Assembly: GCF_001426375.1 (NCBI RefSeq) | Contig: NZ_LMEO01000005.1 | Coordinates: forward strand, 1 to 64,000 | Origin: Paenibacillus sp. Root444D2 | GTDB taxonomy: Bacteria > Bacillota > Bacilli > Paenibacillales > NBRC-103111 | Length of the DNA: 64,000 bases | Reading direction: 5' to 3' | Part shown: in pieces, positions 36,331-46,110 of the stretch | How positions within the stretch are numbered: the first letter of the stretch is position 1 | How the letters are laid out: every line of letters begins with the position of its first letter | Position numbers and translations under genes: made by a program | The notes under the pieces: generated by a model | The model's input: only the letters and a program-made list of their open reading frames with translations | Told to the model about the DNA's origin: nothing | The model's database searches: none

Positions 36331-37962
36331 ATGGAAAAAAAATTAACTTTTGATTACATTATTGTGGGTACAGGACCCGCAGGAGCGGTAATCGCGAAAA
36401 CCCTATCCGATGATAAAAGAACATCCGTCCTTGTTTTAGAAGCGGGCGGAAACAACGATAAAGACAAACCGATTAGCGACTCGACAATGGCTTCTGAGCT
36501 GGAAGAACAGTTCTTCCCTCAGTATTTTTGGCAAGGAGAAGGTGTCCCGCAAGCGGGGCTGGACGATCAAACGTTTGAATGGACAACAGGACGTCTCTTG
36601 GGCGGCGGTTCATCGATTAACGGAGAACAGTACGTGCGCCCAACAGGCGAGGTATTAAAAGAATGGGAAAAGCTGCTTGGTCCTCTCTGGTCTCCTAATC
36701 GAGCGGTTCTGCGATTCAAAAGACTAGAAAAATATAATGGGAAAACAAATAATGCCTCTGCACGCGGGTATCGTGGGCCCATTGACATTCGTCAGGCTCC
36801 TGTAAATCCGACATCCATGGCAAAAAAATTAGTTACTGCAATCGAGCGAGCTACCGGCCTCCCTGAAATTCTCGATTATAATAACCCGAAAACCACAATT
36901 GGCCCCTTTACTCGATGGCAGTTATATCAGAATCCGAATGGCAGAAGGGAAAGTTCCTCCACTGCATTTTTGTCTTCGGATGTCTTAACGTTGAATGGTC
37001 GGGGAGTAAATGGTCGTAAATTAAGATTATTTTCTGATTCTACCGCTTTACGGGTGATTTTTAATAATAAACGTGCCTGTGGAGTGGAATTTCTAAAAAA
37101 TGGTAAGCGCATTATCGCACACGCAAGGAAAAAAGTCATTATTGCAGCAGGTATTAACAGCGCTCAGCTTTTAATGCTATCAGGAATAGGATCTGCAAAA
37201 ATACTTAAAAAAGCTGGTATTCGCTGCATCTTTAATAATCCAAACGTGGGGAAAAGCTTAAGAAACCACACACTTAACTTTGCTGTATTTCAATCGAATC
37301 CTAGTGACAGACCTTTACCTTCAAATGATCCAAATGCCCTTTATACCGGCGGGGCTTTCCTGCCTGACCCTTTAGAAATGGATAGAAAACGTCGAGCGGT
37401 TCAAATTTTGGGTATAGGTTCTGAAGGCGATACGTTAACGTTAGGTTTGATTTACTTGCGGCCGAATAGTCGCGGTTCCATCAGAATCCAAAACAAAGAC
37501 CCGCTTAAAATTGTGCTGGCAGATGAAGGATTTCTAGATAATCCGAATGATTTAGAAGCCGTAAAAAACATTTATAAGATCTATGTAAAGAATATAGCTG
37601 CTGAGCTAATGTCCATAGATCCAATATATCGGCTCATTTCTCCAACTGCTGAAACGATTGATAATGACGCTGAACTGGAGCAATTTATTAAAGAAAATTT
37701 TGAGCACAATCATCACCAACAAAGCTCGCTTCGAATGGCCCCATTAAAAAATGGAGGGGTCGTTGATCGGCGGGGAAACGTTCACGGGGTAAAAGATTTA
37801 ATTGTTTCAGATGCTTCAATCATCCCATTTACTGTGGATGGAAATACTTCAGCGGCAGCATATCTAATCGGATATACGATCGCTAAACAAGTCATATGGA
37901 TAGATAAAAGGAAACAACGGAGGAAGATTCGAGAAAGATTCGAAAATAGTGAAGAAGAATAA
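36331..37962 (+). CDS. GMC family oxidoreductase
   Basis: 543 aa. FAD-binding N-terminus YIIVGTGPAGAVIAKTL, GMC signature 1 region GRLLGGGSSINGEQYVRPTG, and C-terminal HNHHQQSSLRMAP with VSDASIIPFTVDGNTSAA, where the His is the usual catalytic base. GMC enzymes oxidise alcohols to aldehydes. ATG at 36331 has GGAG seven bases upstream. It is followed by a terminator and two DUF1259 genes, an association that suggests a shared function. Residues are Lys/Asn-rich compared with neighbours, consistent with a lower G+C acquisition. Confidence 0.92.
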   Translation: MEKKLTFDYIIVGTGPAGAVIAKTLSDDKRTSVLVLEAGGNNDKDKPISDSTMASELEEQFFPQYFWQGEGVPQAGLDDQTFEWTTGRLLGGGSSINGEQYVRPTGEVLKEWEKLLGPLWSPNRAVLRFKRLEKYNGKTNNASARGYRGPIDIRQAPVNPTSMAKKLVTAIERATGLPEILDYNNPKTTIGPFTRWQLYQNPNGRRESSSTAFLSSDVLTLNGRGVNGRKLRLFSDSTALRVIFNNKRACGVEFLKNGKRIIAHARKKVIIAAGINSAQLLMLSGIGSAKILKKAGIRCIFNNPNVGKSLRNHTLNFAVFQSNPSDRPLPSNDPNALYTGGAFLPDPLEMDRKRRAVQILGIGSEGDTLTLGLIYLRPNSRGSIRIQNKDPLKIVLADEGFLDNPNDLEAVKNIYKIYVKNIAAELMSIDPIYRLISPTAETIDNDAELEQFIKENFEHNHHQQSSLRMAPLKNGGVVDRRGNVHGVKDLIVSDASIIPFTVDGNTSAAAYLIGYTIAKQVIWIDKRKQRRKIRERFENSEEE

Positions 37963-37989
37963 CTAAAATCTCTTAGTTCAGTTTTCATA

Positions 37990-38020
37990 AAGGCACTCTA
38001 TGATCAGAGTGCTTTTTTTT
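37990..38020 (+). terminator. Rho-independent terminator after the GMC gene
   Basis: Stem GCACTCT/AGAGTGC with a 6-nt loop followed by eight T. Confidence 0.85.
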
Positions 38021-38136
38021 CGTGTTTTTAATAGTCTATGGAATTTGTAAACATTTTTGAAATAATAGTAATTGGTCCAATTCTCTATTCTACTATGATC
38101 ATACACTATGTTGAACATGATTAAAGGAGGATTTAT

Positions 38137-38556
38137 ATGGCACAACTACTGAAAGTAAGTCCGCAATTTAGAAAGCTTTGTATGCAATTTGGCAAAATCT
38201 TAGGAGGCGAATCGGAAATTGAAGCAGGTCCGGTTTGTTTTGTGACACGAATGACGAATTTAAAAGAAACAATCTTAGGAAGAAGAACGCGCTCCCCTCT
38301 GGTTCAAATGCAAATGTTCTCGTTTGAATCGCTAGATAGCTCGGGTCGTGCGCTATGCTTGGGTGAGACTGCCGTTCATCAAGATCAGGTTAATCGTTTA
38401 ATAACGAACCTCCGTAAACGCGGGATAAAAGTGACTGCGATTCATAACCACTGGTTAAAAGAAAATCCTCGATTAATGTATATGCACTGGGAAGCCATCA
38501 TGAATCCTGTCGTATTTGCGAAAAGAACCAAAGAGTCCATTGCATTCTTGGGTTAA
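38137..38556 (+). CDS. DUF1259 family protein, copy 1
   Basis: 139 aa. Contains the family signature VTAIHNHWLKENPRLMYMHW and ESLDSSGRALCLGETAVHQDQVN; DUF1259 (LppY/LpqO-like) proteins have this HNH-containing motif near the C-terminus. Mycobacterial LpqO is a lipoprotein with two such domains; here it is a stand-alone domain without signal peptide. Function unknown. RBS AAAGGAGG precedes the ATG. It is about 70% similar to the next gene by eye, showing a tandem duplication. Confidence 0.85.
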   Translation: MAQLLKVSPQFRKLCMQFGKILGGESEIEAGPVCFVTRMTNLKETILGRRTRSPLVQMQMFSFESLDSSGRALCLGETAVHQDQVNRLITNLRKRGIKVTAIHNHWLKENPRLMYMHWEAIMNPVVFAKRTKESIAFLG

Positions 38557-38603
38557 TTGCCGTTTAGTTTTGTTCGTATCTTATTATGAAAGGATGATTT
38601 CAT

Positions 38604-39026
38604 ATGGCGGAGCAAGTAAAAGTAAGTCCTGCCTTTAGAAGACTATGTGATCAATTTTCAACCATTTTAGGTGGAACCGAGCATGAAATTACAAAAGGTC
38701 CAGTTTGTTTTGTTACTAGAAATAGGAGAGTAAACGCAACTATTTTAGGAAGACGTACAACATCTCCTTTAGTCCGTTATCAACTGTTTTCGTTTGAATC
38801 ACTGGACAAGTCGGGGCGCGCACTCTGTTTGGGGGAAACGGCTCTCTTCCAAAACCAAGTAAATCGATTGCTCTCAAATCTTCGTAATAACGGGATTAAA
38901 GTAACAGCAGTCCATAATCACTGGCTGTTCGAGAACCCGCGTCTTATGTATATTCACTGGGAGTCCATTGATAATCCTATTGAATTTGCAAAGAAAGTAA
39001 AACGTTCTATCGCTTTTCTGGGTTAG
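38604..39026 (+). CDS. DUF1259 family protein, copy 2
   Basis: 140 aa, tandem paralogue of the preceding gene with the motif VTAVHNHWLFENPRLMYIHW and the same overall layout, ATG 48 bp after the previous stop and behind AAAGGATG. Residues around PVCFVTRN differ from PVCFVTRM in copy 1, and the two copies diverge most in the N-terminal 60 residues. A pair could form the two-domain unit found fused in LpqO. Ends in a strong terminator. Confidence 0.85.
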   Translation: MAEQVKVSPAFRRLCDQFSTILGGTEHEITKGPVCFVTRNRRVNATILGRRTTSPLVRYQLFSFESLDKSGRALCLGETALFQNQVNRLLSNLRNNGIKVTAVHNHWLFENPRLMYIHWESIDNPIEFAKKVKRSIAFLG

Positions 39027-39034
39027 CAAATTAT

Positions 39035-39069
39035 AAAAAAACATCGAAATATTATTTCGATGTTTTTTT
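39035..39069 (+). terminator. Rho-independent terminator
   Basis: 16-bp stem AAAAAAACATCGAAAT/ATTTCGATGTTTTTTT, with T-run, ends the DUF1259 pair. Confidence 0.9.
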
Positions 39070-39480
39070 AGCTTTTAAGAAGAAAGGCTTACCGCTGTTT
39101 GAATGTTCAGAAGATCAAGCTTCAGCTGCCCTTGTGGATTTCATGGATGATAAAGCCGTTATCATTTTGTCATTTTGAATTATTACTGCTTTTGCAGAAT
39201 TTCTATTGGCGGGTTTTAATATCTATACATTTTTGTTTAAACCCGTTCCCATATAGGTGATTTTCATTTAAGAAAATTTCCATCTTAATTGGTACATCTA
39301 ATCAGTTTTCTAGGTTATGACAAGTGATTGTCTCGAGAAATAAAAAATCCGCAGTTTATGTGGATTCTTATCGGTCTATATTCTTTGAGATTTTTCAATA
39401 ATTAATAAACTTACGTATCAAAATCAAATTGCATAGTTCTTTTAATACGTCTGCCGTTTCTGTACTTTATTTTTCATTTA
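39070..39480. other. Intergenic region, no clear gene
   Basis: About 410 bp. A short plus-strand frame near 39082-39180 (LPLFECSEDQASAALVDFMD) looks protein-like but has no start and stops after about 30 codons; it may be a leftover of a lost gene. Nothing else is recognisable. Confidence 0.4.
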
Positions 39481-39876
39481 CTAGAGATTGTTATATTCTT
39501 CATCCGTTACGGGTTCTAACCAATCTGTTTGTCCTGGTGTAAGAGCTAAATGTACAAACCAGCTATCTTTCGTTGCTCCATGCCAATGTTTTTGGTTTGG
39601 TGGTATATTTACCACGTCACCTGTTTTAAGTAATTGGGCTCGTTTTCCTTCTACTTGATACCAACCCTCACCGGCAGTTACTAACAACACTTGCCCCGCA
39701 TGATGAGAGTGCCAGTTATTACGGGCACCTGGAGCAAAGGTTACATTCCCGATAGCGGTATTGAGTGGGGTTGGGTCGGTAAACACCATTTGTAAGTAGG
39801 CGTCACCTATAAAGTATTGTCCTACTTTTTGACCCAACGGAAAGATGGTGCTATTGCTTAAGTGTTCGTTTTTCAT
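39481..39876 (-). CDS. Cupin domain protein
   Basis: 131 aa single-domain cupin. Metal-binding motif 1 reads WHSHHAGQVLLVTAGEGWYQ (two His, then Glu region) and motif 2 NQKHWHGATKDSWFVHLALT. Similar proteins are annotated as cupin/carboxymuconolactone-linked or quercetin-2,3-dioxygenase-like; the reaction is not predictable. GGGAGTAAAA precedes ATG 39876. Confidence 0.88.
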   Translation of the reverse strand: MKNEHLSNSTIFPLGQKVGQYFIGDAYLQMVFTDPTPLNTAIGNVTFAPGARNNWHSHHAGQVLLVTAGEGWYQVEGKRAQLLKTGDVVNIPPNQKHWHGATKDSWFVHLALTPGQTDWLEPVTDEEYNNL

Positions 39877-39966
39877 TTTTACTCCCTACTTTCTTTTGTT
39901 TTTATTAGTAACCAATTGAGCTGTGGGACGAATAGTCATCTCTTCTATACCTACGTATCCTTGTCA

Positions 39967-40260
39967 TTACACATATTCAGGCTTCCCCGCACATGCGCTT
40001 TGATTTGCAGCTTGCCTACCTGGCGCCGCCAGTTTCGCCGCGACGGTCTTCGCGCCGATAACAAAAACGCCGCCTCCTATAGCAAGTACAATACGAGAAA
40101 CGATGAGAAATCCGAAGCCTGGTAAGGTAATTGTCAAAAGTCTGCCGAATACCACTATTGCGAGAGAAAGCATTAATAAGTGAAAATGGGCGAACCGATC
40201 GCACTAGCGATCGCGAATACGGTGATCAGTTGTCCTGCAGCTGGTAAAGAGGCACACCGA
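39967..40260 (-). pseudogene. Decayed MFS transporter (DHA1-like) fragment
   Basis: Three frames together read LPAAGQLITVFAIASAIGSP, then LTITLPGFGFLIVSRIVLAI, then GGGVFVIGAKTVAAKLAAPG, the start of a DHA1-type drug/sugar efflux MFS (helices 2-4 with the AxPGRQ motif in the loop). Frameshifts at about 40160 and 40200 and an early stop after AANQSACAGKPEYV make it non-functional. It lies beside the alcohol dehydrogenase gene. Confidence 0.75.
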
Positions 40261-40297
40261 TGTAGGCGTGCCCCTTCAATTTTACTAGGATTAATAT

Positions 40298-41347
40298 TTA
40301 TTCATTTCCCATTGTGCTGATGTCGATTACAAATCGATACCGGACATCTGAAGCTAGCACGCGCTCCCAGGCTTCATCAATTTGCTTGGCGGAAATAACT
40401 TCGATCTCAGGAGCGATGTGGTGTTCAGCGCAGAAATCAAGCATTTCCTGCGTTTCGCGAATTCCACCGATCATCGACCCAGCAAATGAGCGACGATGAC
40501 CGATAAGGGAGAATACGTTAACGGACAACGGCACCGACGGCGCACCGACGTTGACCATTGTACCGTCCAACGCCAGCAGCGAAAGGTAGGCACTGATATC
40601 GATCTTCGCGCTCACGGTGTTCACGATGAGGTCAAACGAACCAGCCAGCTTCTTAAACGTCTCCGGATCGCTTGTGGCATAATATTGGTCCGCGCCAAGC
40701 CGCAAACCGTCTTCTTTCTTCTTTAGAGACTGTGATAATACCGTTACCTCCGCCCCCATGGCATGAGCGATCTTCACCGCCATGTGTCCAAGCCCGCCTA
40801 GTCCGACAACCGCTACCTTCTTGCCAGGGGCCACTCCCCAATGGCGCAGCGGCGAGTACGTTGTGATACCGGCACACAAGAGTGGTGCGGCCGCATCAAG
40901 CTCAATACCGTCAGGAATTCGAACCACGAAATCCTCGGTTACGACGATGTGGGTGGAATAACCACCTTGCGTATATTGCCCATACCGATCAATAGCACCA
41001 TAGGTGCCCGTCATTCCATTGAGGCAGTACTGCTCCTCTCCCTTATTGCAATTATCACACTCTCTGCAGGAGTCAACCATACAGCCTACTCCTACTCGAT
41101 CGCCAACTGCATACTTGGTGACTTCCGAACCAACCTGGTTGACAATTCCGGCGATCTCGTGACCTGGAACGAGAGGATAGTTAACCGGTCCCCACTCGCC
41201 ACGAGCAGTGTGAATGTCGGAGTGGCAAATACCAGCGTACTTTATTTCAATGAGGACATCATGCGGCTGTAGGTCCCTGCGCTCGATCGTGGTTAGTTTG
41301 AACGGACCTTCCGGACTGAATGTAGCGCGTGCATGAGCAGTAATCAT
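40298..41347 (-). CDS. Zinc-dependent NAD(P)-alcohol dehydrogenase (cinnamyl-alcohol dehydrogenase-like)
   Basis: 349 aa. Medium-chain dehydrogenase with catalytic-zinc ligands in [15 protein letters not shown] and GHEIAGIV, structural-zinc cysteines in [15 protein letters not shown], and Rossmann motif [17 protein letters not shown]. It resembles YjgB/AdhA-like aldehyde reductases that convert broad aldehydes with NADPH. ATG at 41347 is behind AGGAGGTTATAT; the open frame extends 75 bp upstream without a site. Regulation may involve the divergent TetR remnant. Confidence 0.92.
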   Translation of the reverse strand: MITAHARATFSPEGPFKLTTIERRDLQPHDVLIEIKYAGICHSDIHTARGEWGPVNYPLVPGHEIAGIVNQVGSEVTKYAVGDRVGVGCMVDSCRECDNCNKGEEQYCLNGMTGTYGAIDRYGQYTQGGYSTHIVVTEDFVVRIPDGIELDAAAPLLCAGITTYSPLRHWGVAPGKKVAVVGLGGLGHMAVKIAHAMGAEVTVLSQSLKKKEDGLRLGADQYYATSDPETFKKLAGSFDLIVNTVSAKIDISAYLSLLALDGTMVNVGAPSVPLSVNVFSLIGHRRSFAGSMIGGIRETQEMLDFCAEHHIAPEIEVISAKQIDEAWERVLASDVRYRFVIDISTMGNE

Positions 41348-41522
41348 ATATAACCTCCTGTAGTTTATGATTAAAATAAACACATCAAAATTAATCAACA
41401 CCTGTCTATAATTATAAATCAATTCAAGATGCTATCAATAGTTAAAAGAGCGTAATTCGTCGTTTATTAAACAAATTAATATAAATTGTTTATTATTTTT
41501 AAAGGGGCTCTGGTGACAAAAG

Positions 41523-41781
41523 ATGCCAAAAGTAGACAGAAGAATAATTAAAAGCCAAGAAGCCATAAAAAGCTCTGATCAAACTAATGTCTAAAAAGAG
41601 TTTTGATGACATAACCATTCAAGACTTTTCTGAAAGGGCAATGGGGATATTCCGTGGGTCGGCAACTGAAAAGGATTGTGTCAGTCGACAGTACACTCTT
41701 TGGAATACTTTCAGCCTAATTATTCTTTTCGACGATGGTAGCAAGATAAGGGGCCCCTTATTTTGGCAGTTGTTTCCTTAA
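41523..41781 (+). pseudogene. Frameshifted TetR-family regulator
   Basis: Begins MPKVDRRIIKSQEAIKSS and then reads in another frame LMSKKSFDDITIQDFSERAM, matching the intact TetR at 42934 (MAKVDRRILKTQEAMKKAVI, then LMSEKNFDDITIQDIADRAN). A one-base shift near 41580 and loss of the recognition helix disrupt the DNA-binding domain; later segments still echo the effector domain (FSTMVAS-like in a third frame). It is therefore a decayed paralogue, adjacent to the ADH gene it may once have regulated. Confidence 0.75.
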
Positions 41782-41813
41782 AAGATTTGTTGGAGCGCCC
41801 GTCCGTAATTTCA

Positions 41814-42521
41814 TTACCAATCGATTGTTTGTCCATCTCTGAAGAATCCTCCTTGGGGTCCCTCGGGTCCAATCGTCGCTAACCAAAGGATAGACTCTGC
41901 TGCTTGCTTGGGTGTTCTAGGGGCTGCTGGACCACCCATATCCGTTCTTACCCATCCCGGACAGACTGCGTTGATTTTGATATCACCTTGGATTTCCGCA
42001 GCTACCAGTCGAGTCAATCCATTAAGAGCAAGTTTGGACAACTTGTAGGTGCCCACTCCTCGCTCCGACATCTCGTTCATCATTCCATATTCCGATGAGA
42101 TATTAATGATTCTCCCATAGCCCCTCTTTTCCATGAGCGGCATAAAGGAACGGATGACATGGTAGGCGCCGAAGAAATTCGTTGACATCGTTTTTTCCAG
42201 AATGGCAGGATTCGTTTTCAATAATTTTTCATTCTCATCCAGATACACGCCGGCATTATTAATCAAAACGTCCAATCTTCCGAATGTCTCATTTACGTTA
42301 AGTGCCGCTTGACGGATGCTTTCTTGATCATCGACATCCATCCGCACAAATGATACATCCAATCCTGACTGCTTAAGGTTTTGGGCAGATGCGTGCCCCT
42401 TCTCTAGATCCCGACTCGCCAAAATGGCCTTAAAACCATTCAAAGCCAATTGTTTGACAAGCTCATATCCAATTCCTCGATTCGCGCCTGTAACAAGAGC
42501 CACTTGTTTATTGTGCGACAT
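41814..42521 (-). CDS. Short-chain dehydrogenase/reductase (carbonyl reductase-like)
   Basis: 235 aa. Classical SDR motifs: cofactor site VTGANRGIGYEL, NNAG (VLINNAGVYLDE), catalytic Ser in NISSEYGMM, YKLSK (YxxxK), and PGWVRTDMGGPAAPRTP. The architecture fits plant/animal-like carbonyl reductases using NADPH. ATG at 42521. No binding site stronger than GGGGGG-like bases just upstream. Monocistronic. Confidence 0.92.
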   Translation of the reverse strand: MSHNKQVALVTGANRGIGYELVKQLALNGFKAILASRDLEKGHASAQNLKQSGLDVSFVRMDVDDQESIRQAALNVNETFGRLDVLINNAGVYLDENEKLLKTNPAILEKTMSTNFFGAYHVIRSFMPLMEKRGYGRIINISSEYGMMNEMSERGVGTYKLSKLALNGLTRLVAAEIQGDIKINAVCPGWVRTDMGGPAAPRTPKQAAESILWLATIGPEGPQGGFFRDGQTIDW

Positions 42522-42579
42522 TGAAGTCCCCCCACTTCCAATTTAATAATAATTTCATCCATCATATCGTTTAATGGAA

Positions 42580-42726
42580 TGGTAAACAAAAATCGATATA
42601 GCATTTAATAGCGATCCTCTTTTGGAGCGTACCACTTCCATTTGAGCCGGTAGACAAGGCTGCCTTTGCAATATCCACACCTAAACCACGACCGGCACCA
42701 GTAATAAACCAAGTTTTTACGTCCAT
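42580..42726 (-). pseudogene. N-terminal remnant of a second SDR
   Basis: The frame begins MDVKTWFITGAGRGLGVDIA with GGGAGGG upstream (start at 42726), the TGxGRGLG cofactor motif of an SDR, and degenerates after about 30 codons. The catalytic half is missing. Confidence 0.65.
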
Positions 42727-42933
42727 CACTCTTAAATCCCTCCCAAATTTTTATTACATAATTTTGAAACAAACACCTTATCTTTAACCAATATGATTTG
42801 ATTATTCAACTTACGTCTATTATTATATAAGTGCGATTTAGATTTTCAATGGTTAAAGAAACGTAATTTGTTGATTTCTCAACACAATAATCGAAAATGT
42901 TAACTATTTATGAAAGCTTGGTGGATATTTACA

Positions 42934-43479
42934 ATGGCAAAAGTGGATCGGAGAATTCTAAAAACACAAGAAGCTATGAAAAAGGCTGTCATTGAGCTGA
43001 TGAGTGAAAAAAATTTCGATGACATTACAATTCAGGATATTGCTGACCGGGCAAACATAAACCGTGGTACCATTTATCTTCATTATCAGGACAAATATGA
43101 TCTATTGGACAAACTCATAGAAGCACACATTAACGAATTAAGGGAGATGGGTGAATGGGCTTGCAGACTGGATTGGAGCAATGCACTTTTACCTTTTTTC
43201 GAATATTTTGAGAAAAATCATTTATTCTTTTCGACCATGTTAGCGAGTCAAGGGGCCCCTTCTTTTAGAACGCGGCTTTTTGATTTTATTACGATAGGAT
43301 TCAAAGGTGAGATTGACAAAGAAAGCGGAAGAAATACGGATTTAAGCGAAGACGTTATACTGCAGTATACTGGGATCGCTTATGTAGGTGTCATAGAATG
43401 GTGGATTAGAAATGGAATGCCATCCCCACCTCAAACAATGGCCAAACAAGTTGGAGCCTTGTTAGAGAGAAGTCTGTAG
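42934..43479 (+). CDS. TetR/AcrR family transcriptional regulator
   Basis: 181 aa. N-terminal helix-turn-helix IQDIADRANINRGTIYLHY with the usual TxxxLYxHF-like end (YLHYQDKYDLLDKL), then an effector domain of about 130 residues with ATM...FFEYFEKNHLFFSTML. The start at 42934 is chosen because the paralogous remnant at 41523 begins MPKVDRR in the same way. Likely controls the SDR/ADH genes around it; inducer unknown. Confidence 0.9.
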   Translation: MAKVDRRILKTQEAMKKAVIELMSEKNFDDITIQDIADRANINRGTIYLHYQDKYDLLDKLIEAHINELREMGEWACRLDWSNALLPFFEYFEKNHLFFSTMLASQGAPSFRTRLFDFITIGFKGEIDKESGRNTDLSEDVILQYTGIAYVGVIEWWIRNGMPSPPQTMAKQVGALLERSL

Positions 43480-43577
43480 TCCATGTAAAACAAGAGCGTC
43501 CTGCTAAATTGTCAGGGCGCTCTTGACGTCGTGCGCCAATAGCGTCTTTATGAGATTTCTGAACAATGGTCGAGATT

Positions 43578-44810
43578 TCATCTTCTCTTCGTAGATTGTT
43601 CCAATTCATCCATCAGAAAGAATAATAAGAATTGCGATGCACATGATCCAATGACGACCCAAGGCAACCATGGGGCATTCAAATTGCTTGAAAGAGAAAT
43701 CAATAGAAAAACCGTCGCAATCCTACCTGCATCCCAGCAAATTTCACGGACGACCATCGACTCTATTCGCAGCTTGCCCTTCAGAGGTAAGGTGCCAATT
43801 AACCGATAAAAATAGGAATCAAATGCGTTTGACTTCAGAGGTCCGAACAGCGTTTGCAGGATTATAAAGCTGATTACAATAACTGGCGACAGTTTAAACA
43901 ACAGAAGAGAAGCCGCGATCATATAGCCAATGACGGACCAAAGTAAATATTTTCGCTCGTGACGTTCCCTTGCCAGTTTGGCGAATAATATATTGATTAA
44001 AATAGTCAGCATTGAGAGGAAAGCTCCAAAATAACTGACGAAAGACTCTTTTTGAAAGACTGTTATCAATAGGATCTGCGGCAGAAATAAAAAGACACCC
44101 TGCATAATTCCTGTGATTAAATTGCCATACATCGCTTTACGCCATGTTTTGTTTTTACGCAGCAGCAGCCCCATATGCCCGAGATAATAAGCTTTGCGGT
44201 GGCTTGGAGCTTTCGGCACCAGCAGACTCAAGACAGCTGTTAATAAAAACACAACAAAGGCGATACCAAATACGATCGTGTAACCGCGCAAGCCTCCTAC
44301 CGCGTTGAAGATCACCCCCGATAATAGCGGCCCGGACATCGCAGCAGAAGTCGAGAACGCTGAGCTGAGACCCAAGAACCGCATGCGGTTCCTATCGTTC
44401 GAAACATCGTATAGCAGTGTCCAGTAACCTATCCAATAAAACCCGCTGCCAATCCCGGAGAATACGGCGAAAAGTATATAATATTCGGCTACATGCTCCT
44501 TCGCCAGCAGGATACAAAGGTAAAACAAAGCAATGAGTGTGATTCCGATTCGGTACACGACCATACGGTCAAATTTCTTTGCCAATTTACCCCCGATTAC
44601 GAAGCATACGGCAATGAAAGCATTGGAAACAATGTTGTAAATCCCGTTAATCCATAAACTTTCCGTCAACCGCCACAGATACAGGTTCAGAAAAATGCTG
44701 GACAGTGATGAACCGAAGGTGAATAGCGACTGAAGTACTAAAGTGATCGATGCCTCTCTGTCCAGACGTTTATCTGGGGGTATGCGATTGAACAAAATCG
44801 GAATCGCCAT
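43578..44810 (-). CDS. Major facilitator superfamily transporter
   Basis: 410 aa with about 12 predicted transmembrane helices in two six-helix halves; an intracellular loop around 185-215 is rich in Arg/Lys. MFS motif A-like residues follow helix 2 (GGKLAKKFDRMVVYR). It is the last gene of the catabolic operon running from 49261, so it likely imports or exports the substrate of that pathway; GH32 product or sugar acids are candidates. ATG at 44810. Confidence 0.88.
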   Translation of the reverse strand: MAIPILFNRIPPDKRLDREASITLVLQSLFTFGSSLSSIFLNLYLWRLTESLWINGIYNIVSNAFIAVCFVIGGKLAKKFDRMVVYRIGITLIALFYLCILLAKEHVAEYYILFAVFSGIGSGFYWIGYWTLLYDVSNDRNRMRFLGLSSAFSTSAAMSGPLLSGVIFNAVGGLRGYTIVFGIAFVVFLLTAVLSLLVPKAPSHRKAYYLGHMGLLLRKNKTWRKAMYGNLITGIMQGVFLFLPQILLITVFQKESFVSYFGAFLSMLTILINILFAKLARERHERKYLLWSVIGYMIAASLLLFKLSPVIVISFIILQTLFGPLKSNAFDSYFYRLIGTLPLKGKLRIESMVVREICWDAGRIATVFLLISLSSNLNAPWLPWVVIGSCASQFLLFFLMDELEQSTKRR

Positions 44811-44844
44811 GTCGGTTTAAACTCCTACTCGAAGGACTTGAGTG

Positions 44845-46047
44845 TTATGGTCGCACTGGAGAACCGTCGGGAATGCGAGAAAGCGTCCACTCTGGCAGAC
44901 GATTATGGCAGGGATAAAGCGATGCTTTGCTCTCGTCCAGATCGACGCCCAAACCAGGCTTCTCATTCAGATATACATAGCCGTTTCGGACCACGGGACA
45001 GCCCGGAAACACTTCGCGCATTTTGTCTGAAAACTCACTCCACTCCTGAACGCCAAAATTCGGGCTGCTCAAGTCAAGATGAATATTGGCGGCCTGACCC
45101 ACCGGAGAGATATCATTCGGTCCATGCCAAGCTGTTCGTATACCAAACGCCTCACATAGCGTCGCCAGCTTCTTGGCGGGCGTCAGCCCGCCGATGGCAC
45201 TGATGTGGCAGCGAATGAAATCGATCAATCTTTCTGTCACAAGCGGCATCCATTCCGCTGAATGGACGAACAGTTCGCCCATAGCGAGCGGTGTGGCGCA
45301 TTGACTGCGGATTTGCCGGAACCAATCCAGCTGCTCGGGCGGAAGAGCATCTTCTAAGAAAAATAATCGATATGGCTCAAGCTGTTTGGCCAACCGTACC
45401 GCTTCGATAGGTACAAGGCGCTCATGAATATCGTGCAGCAGCTCAATTTCATTACCGAGCTTGCTGCGCAAATGCTCAAACAACCGCGGCACACTTCGTG
45501 TGTATGTATCTGGATCGAAATAGGACCCTTGCTGCGCGTTCTCCGGTGAATGAAACTTATGGCCTTTCCCGCCATACCCGCCCATCTGACAGCGTAGGAT
45601 GCGGTAGCCCTGTTCGATATACTTGCATACATTCTCTTCTACTTCTTGTTCATCCCGACCGTCAGTATGCCGGTAAACGACCGCCGCTTCCCGGAGCTTA
45701 CCGCCAAGCATTTCATACACGGGCATGTTCGCGAGCTTCCCCTTAATATCCCACAGCGCCATGTCCACGCCTGAAATAGCATTATTCAACACCGGTCCGT
45801 TACGCCAATAGGCACTGACCATTGAGGTTTGCCAAATGTCCTCGATTCGGAGTGGATCCTTTCCGATAAGGAATGGTTTCAAGTATTGATCTACAGCGGT
45901 TGCCACGGCCAAATGACGCTGTGTAAAGGTTGCACAGCCCAAACCGTACAAGCCGGGCTCATTCGTTTCTATTTTAACGACAACAAGGTTAACATCATCT
46001 GGTGCAGTCAAAATCGTCCGTACATCTCGGATTTGTAATTGTGACAT
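44845..46047 (-). CDS. Enolase-superfamily dehydratase (ManD/RspA type)
   Basis: About 400 aa. Mandelate-racemase fold with the ManD features: N-terminal EPGLYGLGCATFTQRHLAV, the 150s loop GYRILRCQMGGYGG, metal ligands in HDIHERL (Asp), FFLEDALPPEQ (Glu) and AMGELFVHS (Glu), and the catalytic His motif WHGPNDISPVGQAA. ManD members dehydrate D-mannonate (or D-gluconate) to 2-keto-3-deoxy sugar acids, though many are poor catalysts. ATG at 46047 follows GGGAGAT; a longer start at 46065 lacks a site. Next to SDR and epimerase-like genes in the same operon. Confidence 0.9.
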   Translation of the reverse strand: MSQLQIRDVRTILTAPDDVNLVVVKIETNEPGLYGLGCATFTQRHLAVATAVDQYLKPFLIGKDPLRIEDIWQTSMVSAYWRNGPVLNNAISGVDMALWDIKGKLANMPVYEMLGGKLREAAVVYRHTDGRDEQEVEENVCKYIEQGYRILRCQMGGYGGKGHKFHSPENAQQGSYFDPDTYTRSVPRLFEHLRSKLGNEIELLHDIHERLVPIEAVRLAKQLEPYRLFFLEDALPPEQLDWFRQIRSQCATPLAMGELFVHSAEWMPLVTERLIDFIRCHISAIGGLTPAKKLATLCEAFGIRTAWHGPNDISPVGQAANIHLDLSSPNFGVQEWSEFSDKMREVFPGCPVVRNGYVYLNEKPGLGVDLDESKASLYPCHNRLPEWTLSRIPDGSPVRP

Positions 46048-46110
46048 GTTTGGCGTATCTCCCATTTCTGAAAAATTTATTCGAGCTGATTGCAGTGGTT
46101 TAAGTCACCT

